From: Acanthacorydalis orientalis
Lineage: Eukaryota; Arthropoda; Insecta; Megaloptera; Corydalidae
NCBI GenBank assembly: GCA_034766995.1
Contig: CM068315.1
Location: forward strand, 48,171,662-48,235,661
Length of the DNA stretch: 64,000 bases
Direction: 5' to 3'
The translations under genes were made by a program, and so were the position numbers. The notes under the pieces are model-generated. The model was given only the letters and a program-made list of their open reading frames with translations, did not search any database and had not been told where the DNA came from. Each line of letters opens with the position of its first letter. The stretch's first letter is position 1. Shown piece by piece: positions 54,091 to 64,000 of the stretch.

Positions 54091-56226
54091 TCATACTGTT
54101 CGATGCGTTTTCTCATGTTCTATATCATATGATAATAATAAATACCAAAAATAACTCAAAAACCCCCAAAAATCGCATTTTTTTGGATTTTGCGGATATG
54201 CGGATATGGCGGATACGCGGAAATTGCGGATATGGCGGATACGGCGGATATCATATCCGCGGCGGATGTCATATCCGCGGCGGATATCATATCCGCGGCG
54301 GATATCATATCCGCGGCGGATATCATATCCGCCATATCCGCAATATCCGCAATTTCCGCGTATCCGCCATATCCGCATATCCGCAAAATCCAAAAAAATG
54401 CGATTTTTGGGGGTTTTTCGTTATTTTTTGTTATTTATTATTATCTTATGATATAGAACATTAAAATACGCATCGAACAGTATGAAATTTTTGTAATTTT
54501 TTTTACATTTTGGCTATTTTAAGCAAGAAAAACGTTTATTTTTGCGTATCCGCCATATCCGCATATCCGCAAAATCCAAAAAAATGCGACTTTTGGGGTT
54601 TTATGAGTTATTTTTGGTATTTATTATTATCTTATGATATAGAACATGAGAATACGCATCGAACAGTATGAAATTTTTGTAATTTTTTTTACATTTTGGC
54701 TATTTTAAGCAAGAAAAACGTTTATTTTTGCGTATCCGCCATATCCGCATATCCGCAAAATCCAAAAAAATGCGATTTTTGGGGGTTTTTTGTTATTTTT
54801 TGTTATTTATTATTATTTTATGATATAGAACATTAAAATACGCATCGAACAGTATGAAATTTTTGTAATTTTTTTTACATTTTGGCTATTTTAAGCAAGA
54901 AAAACGTTTATTTTTGCGTATCCGCCATATCCGCATATCCGCAAAATCCAAAAAAATGCGATTTTTGGGGGTTTTTGAGTTATTTTTGGTATTTATTATT
55001 ATCTTATGATATAGAACATGAGAATACGCATCGAACAGTATGAAATTTTTGTCATTTTTTTTACATTTTGGATATTTTAAGCAAAAAAAACGTTTATTTT
55101 TGCGGATGTTTTGCGGATATTTCGCGGTTTTTGTCACTTTTTCGGTATCCATTATGAACCGATGTTATTTTTGTCTCATTTATGATATAGAACATTAAAA
55201 TAGGCATCGGATAGTATGAAATAGTTGCCACTTTTTTAACATTTTGGATATTTTAGGCATGAAAAACCTTTAATTTCGCGAATTTTTCGCGGTTTTTGTG
55301 ACTTTTTTGGTATCTATTATGAACCGATGTTAATTTTGACTCATGTATGATATAGTATATTAAAATACGCATCGGATAGTATGAAATAGTTGCCATTTTT
55401 ATAGCATTTTGGATCTTTTATCCATGAAAAACCTTTATTTTTGTTAATTTTTCGCGGTTTTTGTGACTTTTTCGGTATCTATTATAAACCGATGTCAATT
55501 TTGACTCAAGTATGAAATAGAACATTAAATAACGCATAGAACAGTATGAAATAGTTGCTAGTTTTATAACATTTTGGGTATTTTATGAAGGAAAAACTGT
55601 AATTTTTGCTGTTTTTTTGCTTTTTTTTTGATATTTTCTTCATAAAATATGCAAAATGTTATAAAACTAGCAACTATTTCATACTGTTTGATGCGTAATT
55701 CCATGTTCTATATCGTAACAGAGACAAAATTAACATAGTTTCATAAGTGATACCGAAAAAGTTACAAAAACCGCGAAATATCCGCAAAATATCCGCAAAA
55801 ATAAACGTTTTTCTCGCTTAAAATATCCAAAATGTAAAAAAAATGACAAAAATTTCATACTGTTCGATGCGTATTTTAATGTTCTATGTCATACGATAAT
55901 AATAAATACCAAAAATAACTCAAAAACCCCCAAAAATCGCATTTTTTTGGATTTTGCGGATATGCGGATATGGCGGATACGCAAAAATAAACGTTTTTCT
56001 TGCTAAAAATAGCCAAAATGTAAAAAAAATGACAAAAATTTCATACTGTTCGATGCGTTTTCTCATGTTCTATATCATATGATAATAATAAATACCAAAA
56101 ATAACTCAAAAACCCCCAAAAATCGCATTTTTTTGGATTTTGCGGATATGCGGATATGGCGGATACGCAAAAATAAACGTTTTTCTTGCTAAAAATAGCC
56201 AAAATGTAAAAAAAATGACAAAATTT
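54091..56226. repeat. Satellite HOR 20, 2,136 bp
   Basis: The core is at 54,244-54,333 with the common GCAATTTCC flank. It has four F class-A and three R subunits. The axis is near 55,600-55,632. Confidence 0.95.
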
Positions 56227-59105
56227 TCATACTGTTCGATGCGTTTTCTCATGTTCTATATCATATGATAATAATAAATACCAAAAATAACTCAAAAACC
56301 CCCAAAAATCGCATTTTTTTGGATTTTGCGGATATGCGGATATGGCGGATACGCGGAAATTGCGGATATGGCGGATACGGCGGATATCATATCCGCGGCG
56401 GATGTCATATCCGCGGCGGATATCATATCCGCGGCGGATATCATATCCGCGGCGGATATCATATCCGCCATATCCGCAATATCCGCCATATCCGCGTATC
56501 CGCCATATCCGCATATCCGCAAAATCCAAAAAAATGCGATTTTTGGGGGTTTTTCGTTATTTTTTGTTATTTATTATTATCTTATGATATAGAACATTAA
56601 AATACGCATCGAACAGTATGAAATTTTTGTAATTTTTTTTACATTTTGGCTATTTTAAGCAAGAAAAACGTTTATTTTTGCGTATCCGCCATATCCGCAT
56701 ATCCGCAAAATCCAAAAAAATGCGACTTTTGGGGTTTTATGAGTTATTTTTGGTATTTATTATTATCTTATGATATAGAACATGAGAATACGCATCGAAC
56801 AGTATGAAATTTTTGTAATTTTTTTTACATTTTGGCTATTTTAAGCAAGAAAAACGTTTATTTTTGCGTATCCGCCATATCCGCATATCCGCAAAATCCA
56901 AAAAAATGCGACTTTTGGGGTTTTATGAGTTATTTTTGGTATTTATTATTATCTTATGATATAGAACATGAGAATACGCATCGAACAGTATGAAATTTTT
57001 GTAATTTTTTTTACATTTTGGCTATTTTAAGCAAGAAAAACGTTTATTTTTGCGTATCCGCCATATCCGCATATCCGCAAAATCCAAAAAAATGCGATTT
57101 TTGGGGGTTTTTTGTTATTTTTTGTTATTTATTATTATCTTATGATATAGAACATTAAAATACGCATCGAACAGTATGAAATTTTTGTAATTTTTTTTAC
57201 ATTTTGGCTATTTTAAGCAAGAAAAACGTTTATTTTTGCGTATCCGCCATATCCGCATATCCGCAAAATCCAAAAAAATGCGATTTTTGGGGGTTTTTGA
57301 GTTATTTTTGGTATTTATTATTATCCTATGATATAGAACATGAGAATACGCATCGAACAGTATGAAATTTTTGTAATTTTTTTTACATTTTAGATATTTT
57401 AAGCAAGAAAAACGTTTATTTTTGCGTATCCGCCATATCCGCATATCTGCAAAATCCAAAAAAATGCGATTTTTGGGGGTTTTTTGTTATTTTTTGTTAT
57501 TTATTATTATTTTATGATATAGAACATTAAAATACGCATCGAACAGTATGAAATTTTTGTAATTTTTTTTACATTTTGGCTATTTTAAGCAAGAAAAACG
57601 TTTATTTTTGCGTATCCGCCATATCCGCATATCCGCAAAATCCAAAAAAATGCGATTTTTGGGGGTTTTTGAGTTATTTTTGGTATTTATTATTATCTTA
57701 TGATATAGAACATGAGAATACGCATCGAACAGTATGAAATTTTTGTCATTTTTTTTACATTTTGGATATTTTAAGCAAAAAAAACGTTTATTTTTGCGGA
57801 TGTTTTGCGGATATTTCGCGGTTTTTGTCACTTTTTCGGTATCCATTATGAACCGATGTTATTTTTGTCTCATTTATGATATAGAACATTAAAATAGGCA
57901 TCGGATAGTATGAAATAGTTGCCACTTTTTTAACATTTTGGATATTTTAGGCATGAAAAACCTTTAATTTCGCGAATTTTTCGCGGTTTTTGTGACTTTT
58001 TTGGTATCTATTATGAACCGATGTTAATTTTGACTCATGTATGATATAGTATATTAAAATACGCATCGGATAGTATGAAATAGTTGCCATTTTTATAGCA
58101 TTTTGGATCTTTTATCCATGAAAAACCTTTATTTTTGTTAATTTTTCGCGGTTTTTGTGACTTTTTCGGTATCTATTATAAACCGATGTCAATTTTGACT
58201 CAAGTATGAAATAGAACATTAAATAACGCATAGAACAGTATGAAATAGTTGCTAGTTTTATAACATTTTGGGTATTTTATGAAGGAAAAACTGTAATTTT
58301 TGCTGTTTTTTTGCTTTTTTTTGATATTTTCTTCATAAAATATGCAAAATGTTATAAAACTAGCAACTATTTCATACTGTTTGATGCGTAATTCCATGTT
58401 CTATATCGTAACAGAGACAAAATTAACATAGTTTCATAAGTGATACCGAAAAAGTTACAAAAACCGCGAAATATCCGCAAAATATCCGCAAAAATAAACG
58501 TTTTTCTCGCTTAAAATATCCAAAATGTAAAAAAAATGACAAAAATTTCATACTGTTCGATGCGTATTTTAATGTTCTATGTCATACGATAATAATAAAT
58601 ACCAAAAATAACTCAAAAACCCCCAAAAATCGCATTTTTTTGGATTTTGCGGATATGCGGATATGGCGGATACGCAAAAATAAACGTTTTTCTTGCTAAA
58701 AATAGCCAAAATGTAAAAAAAATGACAAAAATTTCATACTGTTCGATGCGTTTTCTCATGTTCTATATCATATGATAATAATAAATACCAAAAATAACTC
58801 AAAAACCCCCAAAAATCGCATTTTTTTGGATTTTGCGGATATGCGGATATGGCGGATACGCAAAAATAAACGTTTTTCTTGCTAAAAATAGCCAAAATGT
58901 AAAAAAAATGACAAAATTTTCATACTGTTCGATGCGTTTTCTCATGTTCTATATCATATGATAATAATAAATACCAAAAATAACTCAAAAACCCCCAAAA
59001 ATCGCATTTTTTTGGATTTTGCGGATATGCGGATATGGCGGATACGCAAAAATAAACGTTTTTCTTGCTAAAAATAGCCAAAATGTAAAAAAAATGACAA
59101 AATTT
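56227..59105. repeat. Satellite HOR 21, 2,879 bp, expanded by four subunits
   Basis: The core at 56,380-56,469 has the GCCATATCC flank variant. It has seven F class-A and four R subunits. One F subunit carries the CCTATG and TTTTAGAT private pair (about 57,320-57,395) seen twice in HOR 18, and the axis near 58,293-58,325 has the same shortened T-tract, so HORs 18 and 21 are sister copies. A private ATATCTGCAAAATCC lies at about 57,442. Confidence 0.95.
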
Positions 59106-61241
59106 TCATACTGTTCGATGCGTTTTCTCATGTTCTATATCATATGATAATAATAAATACCAAAAATAACTCAAAAACCCCCAAAAATCGCATTTTTTTG
59201 GATTTTGCGGATATGCGGATATGGCGGATACGCGGAAATTGCGGATATGGCGGATACGGCGGATATCATATCCGCGGCGGATGTCATATCCGCGGCGGAT
59301 ATCATATCCGCGGCGGATATCATATCCGCGGCGGATATCATATCCGCCATATCCGCAATATCCGCCATATCCGCGTATCCGCCATATCCGCATATCCGCA
59401 AAATCCAAAAAAATGCGATTTTTGGGGGTTTTTCGTTATTTTTTGTTATTTATTATTATCTTATGATATAGAACATTAAAATACGCATCGAACAGTATGA
59501 AATTTTTGTAATTTTTTTTACATTTTGGCTATTTTAAGCAAGAAAAACGTTTATTTTTGCGTATCCGCCATATCCGCATATCCGCAAAATCCAAAAAAAT
59601 GCGACTTTTGGGGTTTTATGAGTTATTTTTGGTATTTATTATTATCTTATGATATAGAACATGAGAATACGCATCGAACAGTATGAAATTTTTGTAATTT
59701 TTTTTACATTTTGGCTATTTTAAGCAAGAAAAACGTTTATTTTTGCGTATCCGCCATATCCGCATATCCGCAAAATCCAAAAAAATGCGATTTTTGGGGG
59801 TTTTTTGTTATTTTTTGTTATTTATTATTATCTTATGATATAGAACATTAAAATACGCATCGAACAGTATGAAATTTTTGTAATTTTTTTTACATTTTGG
59901 CTATTTTAAGCAAGAAAAACGTTTATTTTTGCGTATCCGCCATATCCGCATATCCGCAAAATCCAAAAAAATGCGATTTTTGGGGGTTTTTGAGTTATTT
60001 TTGGTATTTATTATTATCTTATGATATAGAACATGAGAATACGCATCGAACAGTATGAAATTTTTGTCATTTTTTTTACATTTTGGATATTTTAAGCAAA
60101 AAAAACGTTTATTTTTGCGGATGTTTTGCGGATATTTCGCGGTTTTTGTCACTTTTTCGGTATCCATTATGAACCGATGTTATTTTTGTCTCATTTATGA
60201 TATAGAACATTAAAATAGGCATCGGATAGTATGAAATAGTTGCCACTTTTTTAACATTTTGGATATTTTAGGCATGAAAAACCTTTAATTTCGCGAATTT
60301 TTCGCGGTTTTTGTGACTTTTTTGGTATCTATTATGAACCGATGTTAATTTTGACTCATGTATGATATAGTATATTAAAATACGCATCGGATAGTATGAA
60401 ATAGTTGCCATTTTTATAGCATTTTGGATCTTTTATCCATGAAAAACCTTTATTTTTGTTAATTTTTCGCGGTTTTTGTGACTTTTTCGGTATCTATTAT
60501 AAACCGATGTCAATTTTGACTCAAGTATGAAATAGAACATTAAATAACGCATAGAACAGTATGAAATAGTTGCTAGTTTTATAACATTTTGGGTATTTTA
60601 TGAAGGAAAAACTGTAATTTTTGCTGTTTTTTTGCTTTTTTTTTGATATTTTCTTCATAAAATATGCAAAATGTTATAAAACTAGCAACTATTTCATACT
60701 GTTTGATGCGTAATTCCATGTTCTATATCGTAACAGAGACAAAATTAACATAGTTTCATAAGTGATACCGAAAAAGTTACAAAAACCGCGAAATATCCGC
60801 AAAATATCCGCAAAAATAAACGTTTTTCTCGCTTAAAATATCCAAAATGTAAAAAAAATGACAAAAATTTCATACTGTTCGATGCGTATTTTAATGTTCT
60901 ATGTCATACGATAATAATAAATACCAAAAATAACTCAAAAACCCCCAAAAATCGCATTTTTTTGGATTTTGCGGATATGCGGATATGGCGGATACGCAAA
61001 AATAAACGTTTTTCTTGCTAAAAATAGCCAAAATGTAAAAAAAATGACAAAAATTTCATACTGTTCGATGCGTTTTCTCATGTTCTATATCATATGATAA
61101 TAATAAATACCAAAAATAACTCAAAAACCCCCAAAAATCGCATTTTTTTGGATTTTGCGGATATGCGGATATGGCGGATACGCAAAAATAAACGTTTTTC
61201 TTGCTAAAAATAGCCAAAATGTAAAAAAAATGACAAAATTT
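59106..61241. repeat. Satellite HOR 22, 2,136 bp
   Basis: The core at 59,259-59,348 has the GCCATATCC flank variant. It has four F class-A and three R subunits. The axis is near 60,615-60,645. Confidence 0.95.
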
Positions 61242-63191
61242 TCATACTGTTCGATGCGTTTTCTCATGTTCTATATCATATGATAATAATAAATACCAAA
61301 AATAACTCAAAAACCCCCAAAAATCGCATTTTTTTGGATTTTGCGGATATGCGGATATGGCGGATACGCGGAAATTGCGGATATGGCGGATACGGCGGAT
61401 ATCATATCCGCGGCGGATGTCATATCCGCGGCGGATATCATATCCGCGGCGGATATCATATCCGCGGCGGATATCATATCCGCCATATCCGCAATATCCG
61501 CAATTTCCGCGTATCCGCCATATCCGCATATCCGCAAAATCCAAAAAAATGCGATTTTTGGGGGTTTTTCGTTATTTTTTGTTATTTATTATTATCTTAT
61601 GATATAGAACATTAAAATACGCATCGAACAGTATGAAATTTTTGTAATTTTTTTTACATTTTGGCTATTTTAAGCAAGAAAAACGTTTATTTTTGCGTAT
61701 CCGCCATATCCGCATATCCGCAAAATCCAAAAAAATGCGATTTTTGGGGGTTTTTGAGTTATTTTTGGTATTTATTATTATCTTATGATATAGAACATGA
61801 GAATACGCATCGAACAGTATGAAATTTTTGTAATTTTTTTTACATTTTGGATATTTTAAGCAAGAAAAACGTTTATTTTTGCGTATCCGCCATATCCGCA
61901 TATCCGCAAAATCCAAAAAAATGCGATTTTTGGGGGTTTTTGAGTTATTTTTGGTATTTATTATTATCTTATGATATAGAACATGAGAATACGCATCGAA
62001 CAGTATGAAATTTTTGTCATTTTTTTTACATTTTGGATATTTTAAGCAAAAAAAACGTTTATTTTTGCGGATGTTTTGCGGATATTTCGCGGTTTTTGTC
62101 ACTTTTTCGGTATCCATTATGAACCGATGTTATTTTTGTCTCATTTATGATATAGAACATTAAAATAGGCATCGGATAGTATGAAATAGTTGCCACTTTT
62201 TTAACATTTTGGATATTTTAGGCATGAAAAACCTTTAATTTCGCGAATTTTTCGCGGTTTTTGTGACTTTTTTGGTATCTATTATGAACCGATGTTAATT
62301 TTGACTCATGTATGATATAGTATATTAAAATACGCATCGGATAGTATGAAATAGTTGCCATTTTTATAGCATTTTGGATCTTTTATCCATGAAAAACCTT
62401 TATTTTTGTTAATTTTTCGCGGTTTTTGTGACTTTTTCGGTATCTATTATAAACCGATGTCAATTTTGACTCAAGTATGAAATAGAACATTAAATAACGC
62501 ATAGAACAGTATGAAATAGTTGCTAGTTTTATAACATTTTGGGTATTTTATGAAGGAAAAACTGTAATTTTTGCTGTTTTTTTGCTTTTTTTTTGATATT
62601 TTCTTCATAAAATATGCAAAATGTTATAAAACTAGCAACTATTTCATACTGTTTGATGCGTAATTCCATGTTCTATATCGTAACAGAGACAAAATTAACA
62701 TAGTTTCATAAGTGATACCGAAAAAGTTACAAAAACCGCGAAATATCCGCAAAATATCCGCAAAAATAAACGTTTTTCTCGCTTAAAATATCCAAAATGT
62801 AAAAAAAATGACAAAAATTTCATACTGTTCGATGCGTATTTTAATGTTCTATGTCATACGATAATAATAAATACCAAAAATAACTCAAAAACCCCCAAAA
62901 ATCGCATTTTTTTGGATTTTGCGGATATGCGGATATGGCGGATACGCAAAAATAAACGTTTTTCTTGCTAAAAATAGCCAAAATGTAAAAAAAATGACAA
63001 AAATTTCATACTGTTCGATGCGTTTTCTCATGTTCTATATCATATGATAATAATAAATACCAAAAATAACTCAAAAACCCCCAAAAATCGCATTTTTTTG
63101 GATTTTGCGGATATGCGGATATGGCGGATACGCAAAAATAAACGTTTTTCTTGCTAAAAATAGCCAAAATGTAAAAAAAATGACAAAATTT
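61242..63191. repeat. Satellite HOR 23, 1,950 bp (one F subunit missing)
   Basis: The core is at 61,395-61,484. It has three F class-A and three R subunits, so its shortage is on the F side, unlike HORs 4, 6, 15, 16 and 19. The axis is near 62,568-62,598. Confidence 0.95.
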
Positions 63192-64000
63192 TCATACTGT
63201 TCGATGCGTTTTCTCATGTTCTATATCATATGATAATAATAAATACCAAAAATAACTCAAAAACCCCCAAAAATCGCATTTTTTTGGATTTTGCGGATAT
63301 GCGGATATGGCGGATACGCGGAAATTGCGGATATGGCGGATACGGCGGATATCATATCCGCGGCGGATGTCATATCCGCGGCGGATATCATATCCGCGGC
63401 GGATATCATATCCGCGGCGGATATCATATCCGCCATATCCGCAATATCCGCAATTTCCGCGTATCCGCCATATCCGCATATCCGCAAAATCCAAAAAAAT
63501 GCGATTTTTGGGGGTTTTTCGTTATTTTTTGTTATTTATTATTATCTTATGATATAGAACATTAAAATACGCATCGAACAGTATGAAATTTTTGTAATTT
63601 TTTTTACATTTTGGCTATTTTAAGCAAGAAAAACGTTTATTTTTGCGTATCCGCCATATCCGCATATCCGCAAAATCCAAAAAAATGCGACTTTTGGGGT
63701 TTTATGAGTTATTTTTGGTATTTATTATTATCTTATGATATAGAACATGAGAATACGCATCGAACAGTATGAAATTTTTGTAATTTTTTTTACATTTTGG
63801 CTATTTTAAGCAAGAAAAACGTTTATTTTTGCGTATCCGCCATATCCGCATATCCGCAAAATCCAAAAAAATGCGATTTTTGGGGGTTTTTGAGTTATTT
63901 TTGGTATTTATTATTATCTTATGATATAGAACATGAGAATACGCATCGAACAGTATGAAATTTTTGTAATTTTTTTTACATTTTGGATATTTTAAGCAAG
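63192..64000. repeat. Satellite HOR 24, partial, cut by the window end
   Basis: The core is at 63,345-63,434. Three F class-A subunits follow before the sequence stops inside the repeat, so the array continues beyond 64,000. Confidence 0.95.

Larger units (their letters stand above)
13959..64000. repeat. Complex satellite array of inverted-subunit higher-order repeats
   Basis: The region is continuous tandem repeat with no interrupting unique sequence or transposon, and it runs off the right end of the window. The HOR is typically 2,137 bp. Within it, related subunits share landmarks such as TTTTACATTTTGG, AAAACGTTTATTTTTGCG, TATGATATAGAACAT and CGCATCGAACAGTATGAAAT. The common layout is seven subunits in the F orientation, a T-rich axis, four subunits in the R orientation, then a core of 18-bp palindromes. 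Two subunit classes are seen. Class A is 186 bp and carries hexamer-like GGATAT/GCGGATATGG sequence plus CAAAAATCGCATTTTTTTGG. Class B is 165-177 bp and carries TTCGCGGTTTTTGTGAC and ATTATGAACCGATGTTAA. Internal copies are nearly identical, while the left end is decayed. Confidence 0.97.

Noticed and set aside
14870..64000. Many 60-150-codon ORFs on both strands, with repeats such as ADMISA, HIRGGY and SYPRRI
   Set aside because: They recur in every HOR, lie in several frames and both strands at once, and arise because the 18-bp palindrome is a multiple of three. No conserved start context or codon signal supports translation.
14870..64000. CENP-B box or telomeric repeat within the satellite
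   Set aside because: I found no run fitting the CENP-B box pattern and no TTAGG or TTAGGG tandem. Similar short words do not satisfy the required spacing.
14870..64000. G-quadruplex potential of the GGGGG tracts
   Set aside because: Only one G5 run occurs per subunit, so the four closely spaced G-runs needed are absent.
14870..64000. Array as copies of a transposable element
   Set aside because: There is no coding region, target-site duplication or unique flank between units. The units are strictly tandem, which fits a satellite.

Overview
This window is eukaryotic, non-coding and very A/T-rich. Long (TA)n microsatellites, decayed mariner-family transposons of at least two lineages and a large complex satellite array suggest an arthropod, most likely an insect. 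That assignment is inference, because no host gene is present to confirm it. I find no intact protein-coding gene, tRNA, rRNA or CRISPR array.

Layout. Positions 1-13,958 are A/T-rich flank with many (TA)n tracts. They hold a ~295-bp TIR-bounded MITE (97-393) and two half-copies of the same family (8,028-8,194 and 9,545-9,672). They also hold two related, internally deleted mariner relics that keep only the DNA-binding half of the transposase (3,571-4,125 and 6,599-7,081), and one more complete but broken mariner on the minus strand (about 10,900-11,890). Three islands of unusual, more G/C-rich sequence lie at 1,035-1,106, 3,120-3,320 and 4,215-4,410.

From about 13,959 to the last base the window is one satellite array, open at the right. 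Its higher-order repeat (HOR) is usually 2,137 bp. Each HOR is built from about 11 related subunits of 186, 177 or 165 bp laid out head-to-head: typically seven in one orientation (F), a T-rich dyad, then four in the opposite orientation (R), then a second dyad. That second dyad is a run of 18-bp near-palindromes, GCGGATATCATATCCGCG, normally five in a row. The array therefore alternates between two kinds of inverted-repeat centre, and each strand can fold on itself over hundreds of bases. Distances between successive cores are 2,137 plus or minus whole multiples of ~186 bp, so HORs gain and lose whole subunits. Internal HORs are almost identical, while the left edge (13,959-14,869) is strongly diverged.

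No genes act together here. The plausible roles are structural (centromeric, pericentromeric or other heterochromatic satellite) or a source of double-stranded RNA; both are inference. The short ORFs in the array are by-products of the repeat, since the 18-bp unit is divisible by three and keeps frames open on both strands.
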